From assembly GCA_048359995.1 (NCBI GenBank), contig DBGCPK010000005.1:124001-188000 (forward strand): a stretch of 64,000 nt of DNA, written 5' to 3'. Both the position numbers and the translations under genes were made by a program. The notes beneath the pieces were generated by a model. The model was not told where the DNA came from and searched no databases. It saw only the letters and a program-made list of their open reading frames with translations. This document shows positions 1-9,307 of this stretch, one piece after another. This DNA is from UBA3210 sp048359995. Its GTDB lineage: Bacteria > Bacillota_I > Bacilli_A > RFN20 > CAG-449. Positions within the stretch are counted from its first letter, which is position 1; the number at the start of each line of letters is the position of its first letter.

Positions 1-2
1 CT

Positions 3-554
3 CAACTCGAAATGCTCGCGGCTGTGGATTTTATCGTTCGCCATTGCGATCGTTATTCGATCGATCCTTCCCAAGTGGGGGTGATCGGATTCTCGGCGGG
101 AGGTCATCTCGCGGCCACCTATGCGTACAAGTATCTCGAAATCGCGAATTTAATCGGAATCGAAGATGCGGCGCACCTTCGTCCGAAGGCGCTCTGCCTT
201 TGCTATCCGGTGATAACATTGGTAAAAAATACCCATTCGGGAACCAAAGAAAACATTACCGGAAGCAATCCGCTTTTGTGCGAAGAACTCAGCGCGGAAT
301 TGCACGTTGGGGAAGATTATCCGCCGACGTTTATCTGGACCACCGCGGAAGATAACGATGTCGATCCGATATCGACGGTATCGATGGACAAAGCTTTGAC
401 CGACGCGGGCGTTTTTCACCGTACGATCATCTATCCGCACGGAAATCACGGACTTGCCTTGGCAACCGAGTTGACTTCGCTCGACGGGAAGGTCTATCCC
501 GATGTGGCCGGTTGGGTAGATGAATTCGATCGGTTTTTTAAAGAGGCGGAATGA
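3..554 (+). CDS. Alpha/beta-hydrolase (acetyl-esterase-like), 5'-truncated
   Basis: The reading frame is open to the left edge, so the N-terminus lies outside the window; the ATG at 12 is internal. The visible part has the nucleophile elbow GFSAGGH, a later Asp in the segment DNDVDP and a C-terminal His in HGNHGLAL, in the order Ser-Asp-His expected of the catalytic triad. The GxSxGG form is usual in the BD-FAE/lipase-type esterases that deacetylate plant or host glycans (family knowledge). No signal peptide can be judged. The stop overlaps the start of the GH20-like gene (ATGA at 551-554), so the two are translationally coupled in one operon. Deacetylation of the oligosaccharides cut by its neighbours is inferred; a general peptidase or carboxylesterase is the alternative. 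Confidence 0.8.
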   Translation, partial: QLEMLAAVDFIVRHCDRYSIDPSQVGVIGFSAGGHLAATYAYKYLEIANLIGIEDAAHLRPKALCLCYPVITLVKNTHSGTKENITGSNPLLCEELSAELHVGEDYPPTFIWTTAEDNDVDPISTVSMDKALTDAGVFHRTIIYPHGNHGLALATELTSLDGKVYPDVAGWVDEFDRFFKEAE

Positions 555-2173
555 AGATGTTCGACGCAAAGAGCAATGCTTTTGACGAATTCGGTTTTAT
601 GGCGGATTGTTCCAGAGGCGCGGTACCGACAATCGAAACGCTGAAAAAACTTTCCGATATACTCGTTCAGTTCGGTTATACTTATCTCGGACTCTATCTG
701 GAAGATATGTATGAAATCGAGGGCGAACCTTATTTCGGATATATGCGAGGAAGGTACAGTCGGGAAGAAATTAGGGAACTCGATGAATATTGCCGGAAGA
801 GAAACTTGGAACTGCGCCCTTGCATTCAGACTTTGGCGCATTTGGGACGGTTGAAAAGACATCGCGATTATTTTCGCCTTTTCGACATCGACGATATCCT
901 CACCGTGAATGATCCGGAGGTCTATACCCTCATCGATAAAATGTTTCGATCCGTAAGTTCTTGTTTTTCGAGCCGTCGCATTCACATCGGAATGGACGAA
1001 GCGATGAACTTGGGCAGAGGGAAATTTTTGGATTTGAACGGGCGTGAGAAGAAATCGAAAATCATGGAGATGCATTTGAAGAAAGTGTCGGAAATCGCGC
1101 GGAAATACGGGTTCCGTTGCGAAATCTGGGCCGATATGTGCTCGATGGCGTTTGAGGAAGAAGAGCGTCGGTTCGAGTTGGATATTCCGGAAAACATCGT
1201 GCCGGTAGTCTGGCGCTATGAAAAGGTCGGCGAAGAGAATACGCGGAAGGAATTGGAAAGGTATCTGAAAATCTGCTCCGGAAAAATTCACTATGCCGGA
1301 GGCGCGTGGAAATGGATCGGACTTGTTCCGGCCAATCGCTATTCTTTCGAAACCATTCGCGAACAGATCGAAGCGTTGAGAGCGTACGGGATTCGTTCCT
1401 ATATGCTGACGGCTTGGGCAGACGCCGGCGGAGCGGCAAGCCTCTTTTCCGTTCTTCCGTCGATCTTTTACGCTTCTTTGATGGCTCACGGACGAGATTT
1501 GGATGAAAAAGCCGAAAGCTTCTTTCGACAAGTCGTTTCGATAGGATTCGATGAATTTCTAAAAATCGAGGAGTTAAATCGCTTCTCCGAAAAGGAAAGC
1601 GTCTACCGCAATAACGCGGCGTACGTGCTGCTCTACAACGACCTGTTTTTGGGGTTATTCGACGAACTCATACCGGAAGGAATCGGAAACCGGTCGAAAA
1701 AGTGCGCGCGAAGTTTGTCGCGCCTGACAAAAAACAAACGATTCGGATATCTTTTCGCTTCTATCCGCGATTTGGCTTTGATCAATGCGGAAAAGGCGAG
1801 TTTAAGTAGGGAAATTTACGAGAATTATCGAGCAAAAAACGAGAGCAAACTGAAAGAAAACGCGGAAAGGATCGAAAGTATCATCTCCCGAGTCGATCGG
1901 TTAATTGTTGACTTTGAGTCACAATGGGAGAGAGAAAACAAAGGGTTCGGCTTGGAAAAACATTTGATTCGCTTGGGCGGATTGAAAGAGCGAATGAGAT
2001 ATTGCCGCGGGCAGATTCTCCGATGGCTTCTTCGCGAAATCGATTCGATCGACGAATTGGAAGAAGAGCGGCGGGATATTTCCTGCCCTTACTGGGATCA
2101 CGACAAACCCGAAAACAATTACTTTAACGAATATGCCGGTATCGTATCCGGAAACAATTTGAGCGAAATATGA
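551..2173 (+). CDS. GH20-like beta-N-acetylhexosaminidase
   Basis: This 540-residue protein has a (beta/alpha)8-type N-terminal half and a helical C-terminal part. The motif HIGMDEA gives the adjacent Asp149-Glu150 pair that in GH20 enzymes orients the substrate N-acetyl group and donates the proton (family knowledge). Further barrel signatures are the early ADCSRG, the segment PCIQTLAHLG and EIWADM. It lacks a signal peptide, so it probably acts in the cytoplasm on imported oligosaccharides. The start ATG overlaps the upstream esterase stop; a second in-frame ATG follows at 557. It lies in an operon with GH3 and GH31 genes. Substrate may be a GlcNAc-containing glycan, but a relative with another specificity cannot be excluded. 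Confidence 0.82.
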   Translation: MKMFDAKSNAFDEFGFMADCSRGAVPTIETLKKLSDILVQFGYTYLGLYLEDMYEIEGEPYFGYMRGRYSREEIRELDEYCRKRNLELRPCIQTLAHLGRLKRHRDYFRLFDIDDILTVNDPEVYTLIDKMFRSVSSCFSSRRIHIGMDEAMNLGRGKFLDLNGREKKSKIMEMHLKKVSEIARKYGFRCEIWADMCSMAFEEEERRFELDIPENIVPVVWRYEKVGEENTRKELERYLKICSGKIHYAGGAWKWIGLVPANRYSFETIREQIEALRAYGIRSYMLTAWADAGGAASLFSVLPSIFYASLMAHGRDLDEKAESFFRQVVSIGFDEFLKIEELNRFSEKESVYRNNAAYVLLYNDLFLGLFDELIPEGIGNRSKKCARSLSRLTKNKRFGYLFASIRDLALINAEKASLSREIYENYRAKNESKLKENAERIESIISRVDRLIVDFESQWERENKGFGLEKHLIRLGGLKERMRYCRGQILRWLLREIDSIDELEEERRDISCPYWDHDKPENNYFNEYAGIVSGNNLSEI

Positions 2174-2183
2174 GGTGGAAAAG

Positions 2184-4436
2184 ATGAAAAAATCGGAAAG
2201 AATGGAAAGATATGCGTACACGATGGGATTGAATTCGTGGGAAGTTTCTCCCTATAAGGGGAAAGACCTTCCGAAAATCGTGATGAACGACGGACCTTGC
2301 GGAGTGAGAAAACCGACGGCACAGGATTTTGACAATCAAGGCGATATTCTCGTTTCGGTCTGTATGCCGAATCCCAGCGCTCTGGCGGCTTCTTTCGATC
2401 GTGAAACCGTCTATTCGAACGGTCGTCTTCTTGCGGAGGATTGCTTGTCTAAAAACGTGCATATCCTTCTTGCTCCCGGCGTCAACATCAAAAGAAACGC
2501 GCTGTGCGGAAGAAACTTCGAATATTTTTCCGAAGACCCTTTCCTTTCGGGAATTCTCGGCAGTCAATACGTGCGCGGATTGGAAGAAAACGGCGCGGGA
2601 GCCTGCGTCAAGCATTATTGTTGCAATAATCAGGAATTTCGGAGAAAAGGAGTTTCGAGTCAGGTTTCTTTGCGGGCGTTAAACGAAATTTATCTCCGAC
2701 CGTTTTCCTTTGTGTGCAAGTATGCCGAGCCGACCGCGGTGATGACCAGTTACAATCAGGTGAACGAAGAGTATCCGGGCGAATCTTATTACCTTTTGCA
2801 GAAGAAACTCCGAACGGAATTCTCCTTTAAAGGCATGGTGATGTCGGATTGGTGCGGAGTTTCGAACAAGGCCGACGCAATCCGCAACGGAATGAATCTG
2901 GAAATGCCGATTTCTTTGAGAACGCCCGAATACGTCGAATCGCTCTATCGGAAAGGGGAGTTCTCGGAGCAAGACCTTCTCCGTCGCGATCGGAAATTCT
3001 ATCAAGCCGTGAAAAAGTTTTATGCGCCTCGTCCGAATGCAGAGCAGGATATGGACGCCGCCCACGAAAAGGCGGTCGACATCGCGCAGGAGACGATGAT
3101 TTTAGTAAAGAATCGTCGGAATTACCTGCCGTTGAAAGCGGATGAGAAAATTCTTATCGTCGGTCATCTGGCTTCCCATACTCGCTTTGTCGGAGGAGGA
3201 TCGGGCTGGGTAAATGCTTACAAAAAGGAAAGTTATCTCGATATTATGGATCGTTTCGGAATCGATTACGACTTTTTGGAAGGTTACGATCGAACTCATC
3301 TGCTTCTGACGAAAGAGGATCTGCAAAACAAGATAGGAAAATACGACAAAGTCCTGCTCTTTTTGGGACAATTCGACGAAGACGAGTCGGAAGGGTGGGA
3401 TCGGAAAGGAATCGATCTTTCCTCCCCGCAGATCGAAACGATGAAAATGATTCGGGAAATCCTGGGAAAATTCGCGTCGATCGTCATCACGGGAAGCGTC
3501 GTCAATCTCAAAGAAGTATACCGCTGTTCGGAAGCGGTGATGATCTCCTATTTGGCGGGAGAAGGACAAAGCGAAGCGATTTACCGAAATCTCTACGGAA
3601 TTCACAATCCTTGCGGAAGGTTGCCTGAAACGTGGATTTCTTCTTTGAGGCAGAACCCTCTTTATCGGGAATACTTCCGTTACAATCCGTTCTTCACGTT
3701 CTATCACGAGGATATTTTCGTGGGATACCGCTACTACGATCTTCATTCTCGTGGATTTATGCTTCCTTTTGGATTCGGTTTCGGCTATTCGGAATTCTCT
3801 TACACCGATTTCAGCGTCGTAAAGAGGCGGAAAGAAGTGATTTGCTCTGTAAAGGTGAAAAACATCTCTTCGGTTGCCGGAAGCGAGATCATTCAGATCT
3901 ATTCTTCGTTGCCGGATTCCAACATTTACCGACCGGTGAAAGAACTGAAAGGATTTGCCAAAGTCCATCTCCTTCCGAACGAAGAAAAGGTTGTGGAAAT
4001 ATCCGTTTCCGTCGACGATCTGGCCAGTTATTGCGAAGAAGCCGATAAGATGATGGTCGAAAGGGGCCGTTATCGATTCCTTTTCGCTAAAAACGCGCGC
4101 GATATTCTTCACGTGTCCGACGACATCTCGATCGTCGGAAAAACCTTTGATATTCATCGGAAACCGAAGAAATTGTCCGAGAAGAAAGGAATGGCAAGAT
4201 TCGACTATTCCACGCCGATTCCGTGCGCTTTCGAGACTCCCGTTTTCGAAAAAATGCTTCGGGAATACGGCTGTACCGACGATGACGTCGCATTGCTTCG
4301 CGAAAGGCATTGGTTAGTGCTTAGCGATATCAACTATGCGATTCATAAACTTGATTTTACCGAACTTGATGAAATCATCTCCGAGTTGAATAAGAGCGAA
4401 GAAAGAAAACGGATTCCCGAATATAAGGCGCGCTGA
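2184..4436 (+). CDS. GH3 beta-glycosidase
   Basis: A 750-residue protein with the two-domain GH3 core followed by a fibronectin-III-like C-terminal domain (around residues 530-620). The nucleophile segment GMVMSDWCGV places the catalytic Asp near residue 222. The KHYCCNNQE segment is the usual substrate-binding KH loop. An extra 90-100 residue tail follows the FnIII-like domain. I chose ATG 2184 because GAGGTGG at 2172-2178 is a good ribosome site; an in-frame GTG at 2175 lies inside that site. No signal peptide, hence probably cytoplasmic. GH3 covers beta-glucosidase, beta-xylosidase and beta-N-acetylglucosaminidase; sequence reading alone does not decide. It is the third gene of the operon. 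Confidence 0.9.
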   Translation: MKKSERMERYAYTMGLNSWEVSPYKGKDLPKIVMNDGPCGVRKPTAQDFDNQGDILVSVCMPNPSALAASFDRETVYSNGRLLAEDCLSKNVHILLAPGVNIKRNALCGRNFEYFSEDPFLSGILGSQYVRGLEENGAGACVKHYCCNNQEFRRKGVSSQVSLRALNEIYLRPFSFVCKYAEPTAVMTSYNQVNEEYPGESYYLLQKKLRTEFSFKGMVMSDWCGVSNKADAIRNGMNLEMPISLRTPEYVESLYRKGEFSEQDLLRRDRKFYQAVKKFYAPRPNAEQDMDAAHEKAVDIAQETMILVKNRRNYLPLKADEKILIVGHLASHTRFVGGGSGWVNAYKKESYLDIMDRFGIDYDFLEGYDRTHLLLTKEDLQNKIGKYDKVLLFLGQFDEDESEGWDRKGIDLSSPQIETMKMIREILGKFASIVITGSVVNLKEVYRCSEAVMISYLAGEGQSEAIYRNLYGIHNPCGRLPETWISSLRQNPLYREYFRYNPFFTFYHEDIFVGYRYYDLHSRGFMLPFGFGFGYSEFSYTDFSVVKRRKEVICSVKVKNISSVAGSEIIQIYSSLPDSNIYRPVKELKGFAKVHLLPNEEKVVEISVSVDDLASYCEEADKMMVERGRYRFLFAKNARDILHVSDDISIVGKTFDIHRKPKKLSEKKGMARFDYSTPIPCAFETPVFEKMLREYGCTDDDVALLRERHWLVLSDINYAIHKLDFTELDEIISELNKSEERKRIPEYKAR

Positions 4437-4438
4437 AA

Positions 4439-7048
4439 ATGGAGAGAGTCAAACAACTCGTTATCAACGATACGATCAGAGTCGAATGCTTTCGGGATAT
4501 CATTCATCTGGAAAAGAAAAAAGAGGGGGAATTTTGCTCTCGCCCTACGCTTTTCGATCCGAAAAAAGCGGAAAGAAAGAGAGAAAAGTTTTCACTTATG
4601 CGAACCGGAGACGCCGTGTATGTGCTCTATGAAGACTATTACATTCGTTTCTCCGATTGTCAGGAAACCTTAGTAGGCCTTTCCGTCCGCCAAATGTCCG
4701 GCGACGAGGTTGCGAAAATCGATCGTTTCGTCAATTCCGGAGAATTGCCGGCTTTGAATGCCACGCCGGAAGTATTCCTCATCGCGGACTGTCCGCGCAT
4801 CATCGTTCCGAAAGAAGGATATTCTTCGGAAAGAAGTTCGGATTTCGTCGTCCAGAAAGAAGTGGAGGACGTCTATATTTTATTGTGCCGGAAAGATTTG
4901 AAAAAATTGAGAAAACTTTACGTCGAGTTGACCGGAAGAAACGAAATGGTTCGCCTCTCGACGCTGGGCGTCTGGAATTCGCGTTATTATCGTTACGACG
5001 AAGAAAGCGCGAAAAAAATGATGAAAACTTATGAAGAATATCGTTTGCCCTTGGACGTTCTCGTCATCGATACCGACTGGCGGAAAGCCGCGGAAAGAGG
5101 AATCGGATATGAAGTCAACGAAGAACTTTTTCCGGATATCCGCCGCTTTTTCGAATATGCGCACCGCTGTCGGGTGGAGATCGCCTTTAACGATCATCCC
5201 GAACCTTATCCGAGCAGTGAAAATCTCTTCGACGACAAGGAGATTGCTTATCGTGAAGAACATTTAACGCGATTGCTCGATTTGGGGTTGGATTACTGGT
5301 GGTACGATCGGAATTGGAGCGTCATGCTGAAAAGCCCTCTGGAAGAGATCAAGGCGGAAACTTTGGGAATGTACGCTTTTTACGAGATAACCAAGCGCGA
5401 TTTTCAGAAAAAATCGACGCCGGCATATCGACCGATCATCATGGGGAACGTCAACAACATCGTGAATGGAAAATACGAAAAAATTCACGATTCGGTCTCT
5501 CATCGCTATTCGATTCAGTGGACGGGAGATATATCTTCGGACTTGTTTTCCTTAAAACAGGAGGTGCGCAATCTGATTCGCGCCGGAAATCAGTGCATTC
5601 CTTACCTCAGTTCGGATTTGGGAGGACATATCGGAAATCCGGATAAGAACGATTACGTCCGTTGGATACAATTCGGTGCGTTTTCTCCGATCTTCCGCCC
5701 TCATTGTTCCAACAACTTGGAAAGATATCGCGAGCCGTGGAATTACGATGAAGAAACGGTTCGGATTTTTTCCGATTACGTGTACGCCCGTTATCATCTG
5801 CTTCCCTTGATTTATAAGGAAGCCTATGTCAATTATTTAAGCGGAGAGCCGATCTTCAAATCCAAGGGATTCAATTATCCCGAAGATCCGATCGCTCTGC
5901 AAGACGAGGAATCCTATATGTTATCCTCCGATATTCTCATCGCGCCGATTTTCGAAGACGAACCGATGCCGCTGGAAGAGAAAGATTATCTCGATCCGGT
6001 GGAAGCGACGTATTATTCCGGAAAGAATTTCGACGGAGAAATTCTCGATCGGGAAAGGCTCGAAAAAATCGACTTTTATCTTCATCAGACTCCATACAGC
6101 CGATCGGTTCCGGCCTTCGATTTCTGCGCCCGTTACCGAACGCGGTTGAAATTCGATCGCGACGTGCAGTTTTACATCAACAGCGACGACGGCATTCGCG
6201 TGTATATCGACGGAGAAAAGATTTATGACGCCTTTACCCCGCATTCCTCTTTGTTGCAGTACATTTGCGATTTGGGAAAAAATCGGGTTTACAACGTCGA
6301 AATCGAGTATTTTCAGGGAAAAGGAGATGCTTGTCTCGCTTTGGCTAAGCGCGATGCTTCGAAAAAGAAAAACGAGTCCGTTTATTTGCCGGAGGATCGC
6401 TGGATCGACGTCTTTCGCGGAGAGGTTCTTTCCGGCGGAGGATATGTCCGTATCCCTTCCGATTTCAAACAGTTGCCTTTGTACGTCCGTCAGGGCGCTT
6501 TGATTCCTCTTGCGGATCACGCGCTTCGCGCCGTCCAAGAGTCGTGGGAGAAGTTGACCTTCGATTACTACCCGTCTCTAAAAAATTTCGCGAGCAGTTT
6601 CCTCTACGAAGACGACGGAAAAACCCTCGCTTATCAAAACGGCGAATATCGGATCACTCCGTTCAGAACGTATCTCGAAAAAGGAAATGCGCTTTGCATC
6701 GTTTTCGATCCTTCCTACGGAAAGTACAAGGGAGAAAGAAAGTTCGACAAGCGGAAAATCCGAATCAAGTATCATCTTCTCGCTCCGGAATTCGCGGTAA
6801 AATCGGTTCGAATCGACAAAAAGGAAACTTCGTTCCGCTTCGTAGAGAAAAGAGAAGGCGTCTTTCCTTTTTCACCTGACGACAGCGCTTGCGATTTCGA
6901 CTGCCTGATCGTCGAATTTTCCGCTTCGATGAAAAAGAAAACGGTGGTGGAGTTTCTTTTGGTTGACGATGACCGGAAAGAAAAAATTGATAGATCTGGC
7001 GAAACCGCCTATAATAAAAGTGTATGTCACAGAGAAACACGGGATTAA
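4439..7048 (+). CDS. GH31 alpha-glycosidase with inserted PA14 domain
   Basis: The 869-residue product has a GH31 core: the beta-strand segment VLVIDTDWR, the likely nucleophile Asp near residue 290 in WWYDRNW, the acid/base Asp near 364 in QWTGDISSD, and the SSDLGGH loop. GH31 enzymes release alpha-xylose, alpha-glucose or alpha-galactose (family knowledge). A PA14-type beta domain lies at about residues 520-650, after the barrel and inside the C-terminal beta region; its marks are FYINSDDGIRVYIDGEKI and the following strands. No signal peptide. It begins 2 nt after the GH3 stop. Its last 25 nt overlap the lacI-family gene, and they contain that gene's promoter. The nucleophile context (YDRNW) differs from the DFGE form of classical alpha-xylosidases, so specificity stays open. 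Confidence 0.9.
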   Translation: MERVKQLVINDTIRVECFRDIIHLEKKKEGEFCSRPTLFDPKKAERKREKFSLMRTGDAVYVLYEDYYIRFSDCQETLVGLSVRQMSGDEVAKIDRFVNSGELPALNATPEVFLIADCPRIIVPKEGYSSERSSDFVVQKEVEDVYILLCRKDLKKLRKLYVELTGRNEMVRLSTLGVWNSRYYRYDEESAKKMMKTYEEYRLPLDVLVIDTDWRKAAERGIGYEVNEELFPDIRRFFEYAHRCRVEIAFNDHPEPYPSSENLFDDKEIAYREEHLTRLLDLGLDYWWYDRNWSVMLKSPLEEIKAETLGMYAFYEITKRDFQKKSTPAYRPIIMGNVNNIVNGKYEKIHDSVSHRYSIQWTGDISSDLFSLKQEVRNLIRAGNQCIPYLSSDLGGHIGNPDKNDYVRWIQFGAFSPIFRPHCSNNLERYREPWNYDEETVRIFSDYVYARYHLLPLIYKEAYVNYLSGEPIFKSKGFNYPEDPIALQDEESYMLSSDILIAPIFEDEPMPLEEKDYLDPVEATYYSGKNFDGEILDRERLEKIDFYLHQTPYSRSVPAFDFCARYRTRLKFDRDVQFYINSDDGIRVYIDGEKIYDAFTPHSSLLQYICDLGKNRVYNVEIEYFQGKGDACLALAKRDASKKKNESVYLPEDRWIDVFRGEVLSGGGYVRIPSDFKQLPLYVRQGALIPLADHALRAVQESWEKLTFDYYPSLKNFASSFLYEDDGKTLAYQNGEYRITPFRTYLEKGNALCIVFDPSYGKYKGERKFDKRKIRIKYHLLAPEFAVKSVRIDKKETSFRFVEKREGVFPFSPDDSACDFDCLIVEFSASMKKKTVVEFLLVDDDRKEKIDRSGETAYNKSVCHRETRD
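6987..7015 (+). promoter_or_regulatory. Sigma-A promoter of the LacI-family gene
   Basis: TTGATA at 6987-6992 and a perfect TATAAT at 7010-7015 are separated by 17 nt. The promoter sits inside the 3' end of the GH31 gene. The expected transcription start (about 7022) is only a couple of bases before the ATG at 7024, which has no Shine-Dalgarno sequence, so the mRNA may be leaderless. Confidence 0.75.
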
Positions 7049-8013
7049 AATCGATTGCTATTGAATTGGGCTTATCGATCAATACGGTTAGCCGAGCCTT
7101 GCGCGATTGCAGCGATATCGGCGAAAGCACTAAGGAATTAGTGCGAAAAAAGGCCATTGAACTCGGATACATTCAATCCACGGTGGCCTCTTTTATCAAG
7201 CGCGACGAAAAGAAACTGATCGGCGTTATCGTCAATAATTTGGACAATCTTTACTTTCTGGCTATTTCTCAAAAAGTCGCCAAACTCGCTTTTTTGAAAG
7301 GGTATGATTTTACCTTTATCTTAACTTTCCGCGATTATGTCGACAACGAAATCATCAAACAGTGTTTGTCCCAGCGGGTAGATGCGATCATATCCACGCT
7401 CGTATTAAATGAAAAGACGATCGATATGTGCAGGTTGAACGCGATTCCGGTCTGTCTGATCGGGCAGAATGTGCCGGAAGACGATTACTGCGACTATGTG
7501 TTTTCCGATATCGACAACGGCGTGGTCTTGATGGCGAACTATATGGCCAACTTCCACGGCATTCGACATCTGGTGTACGTTACCAACGATAACGCGACCG
7601 CTTCGAATTCGCGATATGTAAGAATCAAGGCGACTTTGGAAAAAATCGATCCGAAAATCGATATTATCTCGCTCAACATTCAGGAAATTTGTTCCCGAAT
7701 CAATAACCTGATTTCGGATTCGTATTTCGGTTACATCTGCTTCAACGATGAATTGGCATATGCGCTTTTGAATCGTCTCAACAAAGAGATACCGAATATC
7801 CGCAAGATTTACCCGCATCTGCATTTTATCGGCTACGACGGGCTCTGCACCATGATCGAAGGTCTGATCGATTTGACTTCGGTCAGTTGCAATTACGAAG
7901 AGATGTGCAGGAAAGGGTTTGAAAGAATCGAAACCCGTCTCAATTCCGCGGAAGCGATTAAGGGAGAGAAAATCAAAATGCCGGTTTTTCTTCATCAAAG
8001 GAAAATCATCTAA
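7024..8013 (+). CDS. LacI-family transcriptional regulator
   Basis: A 329-residue protein with an N-terminal helix-turn-helix (residues 6-27: SIAIELGLSINTVSRAL) and hinge region, followed by a periplasmic-binding-protein-like effector domain (from KKLIGVIVNNLDN). This is the standard LacI/GalR layout: a dimeric DNA-binding protein released or recruited by a sugar ligand. It overlaps the GH31 gene by 25 nt and has its own promoter at 6987-7015. The two genes that follow have shared 14-bp elements upstream (8030-8043 and 9238-9251), and the lacI promoter shares GAAACCGC with the second of these regions, so this protein is the natural candidate to control the locus and itself. The ligand is unknown. 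Confidence 0.92.
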   Translation: MSQRNTGLKSIAIELGLSINTVSRALRDCSDIGESTKELVRKKAIELGYIQSTVASFIKRDEKKLIGVIVNNLDNLYFLAISQKVAKLAFLKGYDFTFILTFRDYVDNEIIKQCLSQRVDAIISTLVLNEKTIDMCRLNAIPVCLIGQNVPEDDYCDYVFSDIDNGVVLMANYMANFHGIRHLVYVTNDNATASNSRYVRIKATLEKIDPKIDIISLNIQEICSRINNLISDSYFGYICFNDELAYALLNRLNKEIPNIRKIYPHLHFIGYDGLCTMIEGLIDLTSVSCNYEEMCRKGFERIETRLNSAEAIKGEKIKMPVFLHQRKII

Positions 8014-8029
8014 AATCGGTCTTGGAAAA

Positions 8030-8073
8030 CATTAAAAATAATGATATAAACGGCGAAAAGAACGCACTATCAT
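8030..8073 (+). promoter_or_regulatory. Putative operator and -10 element upstream of the GH43-like gene
   Basis: CATTAAAAATAATG (8030-8043, itself a CATTA/TAATG palindrome) is repeated exactly at 9238-9251. It is followed by ATGATA at 8041-8046 and TATCAT at 8068-8073, which are inverted relative to each other. TATCAT also fits a -10 box; transcription would then start at or within a base of the ATG at 8080. No convincing -35 box is visible, which suits an activator-dependent or regulated promoter. The assignment as operator is inference. Confidence 0.5.
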
Positions 8074-8079
8074 AAAAAT

Positions 8080-9231
8080 ATGAACAGAGATATTTTAGCC
8101 GGAGATCCGTTTGTATTATTTGATGAAAAAAGTCAGTCTTTCTACATTTACGCGACCTTGGAACAAGGACATGAATCAGGTTGGACTTTTGCGATTTATT
8201 CCTCGAAAAACCTCGTGGATTTTTCTTTTGTCGGGTACGCTTACGAAATGCGGAAAAGCAAAATCGGGAAAGACTGGTTCTGGGCTCCGGAAGTGTATTA
8301 TTCGCCGAATAACGGCTATTATTTCATGTTTTATTCCTGTCGAGTCAAAAAGGAGTGGAACGCATTCTATTTCGGAGACGAAAATTTCGAAGAAGGTTGC
8401 AAAATCTGCGTCGCCTATTCCCGTTCTCCGGAAGGTCCTTTCGTCGATTTTCCCGATCCGGCATTGGATTTTTTTCCTTATGATCCGACCTATCGGAACA
8501 TCGACGGCAAATTGAAAAACTACGATGAACCGATCGACGACGAAGAGTGTCCGATCGGCACTTTCATTCCTTTGATCGACGCGAACCTTTTGATCGACGG
8601 AAAGAGAATCTTCTTATATGCCTCGCGAAATTGCTATCGGAACATTCACTTCGATCACGCTTTGGGGCGTTACGTGGAAAGCAGCGAAATCATCGGCGCG
8701 GAACTCAATACGGATTGGTTTTTTTCCGACAAATTGATCAAACCTTCGATTAAAAGCCGATATAAGCACATTTACGGTCAAAATAAAGACGGATACCGCG
8801 AGATTCTCTCCTATCGTCAAGAACCGCAGGAATGGGAGAATCGCAACGTTTCCGATTTTAAAAAATTCCGTCGTCACAATCGTCGGTGGTGCGAAGGGAG
8901 TTTTATCATTCCGCGAATCGAAAACCAGCGAAAAGTCTATTATCTCTACTATTCCGCGAATTGCTATCAAGAGGAAAGTTACAACTTGGGAGTTGCTATA
9001 TCGTCGAATCCTTTGGGCCCTTTTGCGAAATATCGGGGAAATCCGATCGGGCCGAATCCGAACGCCTATGACATCTGCTCGATCGGTCATTGTTCGTTTA
9101 CCATAAGGAATCAAAAATACCTTTGCTGTTTTCACGGGAGAAAGAAAATCGACCAGCCGCGCATTCTTTGTTTCGCCGAACTCGATGAAAACATGAAAAA
9201 AATGGAAATGCTTCCCCTGCCTTTTATATAG
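8080..9231 (+). CDS. GH43-like five-bladed beta-propeller glycosidase
   Basis: A 383-residue protein with the GH43 pattern: the catalytic base Asp9 in GDPF at the N-terminus, the WAPEVYYS blade motif, an Asp in LIDANLLID as the pKa modulator, and the acid Glu in WCEGSFII. Family members are beta-xylosidases, alpha-L-arabinofuranosidases and related enzymes (family knowledge). No signal peptide, so it should act inside the cell. The ATG has no recognisable Shine-Dalgarno sequence and lies directly after a -10-like TATCAT, so the message may be leaderless. It stands between the regulator and the transport operon. Confidence 0.83.
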   Translation: MNRDILAGDPFVLFDEKSQSFYIYATLEQGHESGWTFAIYSSKNLVDFSFVGYAYEMRKSKIGKDWFWAPEVYYSPNNGYYFMFYSCRVKKEWNAFYFGDENFEEGCKICVAYSRSPEGPFVDFPDPALDFFPYDPTYRNIDGKLKNYDEPIDDEECPIGTFIPLIDANLLIDGKRIFLYASRNCYRNIHFDHALGRYVESSEIIGAELNTDWFFSDKLIKPSIKSRYKHIYGQNKDGYREILSYRQEPQEWENRNVSDFKKFRRHNRRWCEGSFIIPRIENQRKVYYLYYSANCYQEESYNLGVAISSNPLGPFAKYRGNPIGPNPNAYDICSIGHCSFTIRNQKYLCCFHGRKKIDQPRILCFAELDENMKKMEMLPLPFI

Positions 9232-9237
9232 GAAACC

Positions 9238-9282
9238 CATTAAAAATAATGTTACGAAACCGCTATCATAAGGGCTTATAAT
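9238..9282 (+). promoter_or_regulatory. Promoter/operator region of the sugar-transport operon
   Basis: The 14-bp element CATTAAAAATAATG (9238-9251) is identical to the one before the GH43-like gene. It is followed by ATGTTA-N9-TATCAT (9249-9269), an imperfect inverted repeat containing GAAACCGC, also found in the lacI-family promoter (7001-7008). A TATAAT at 9277-9282 serves as -10 box. The overlap of repeats and promoter is what a LacI-type operator would look like; this is inference. Confidence 0.6.
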
Positions 9283-9307
9283 TGAATTAAAGAAGGAGTA
9301 CAAAATT

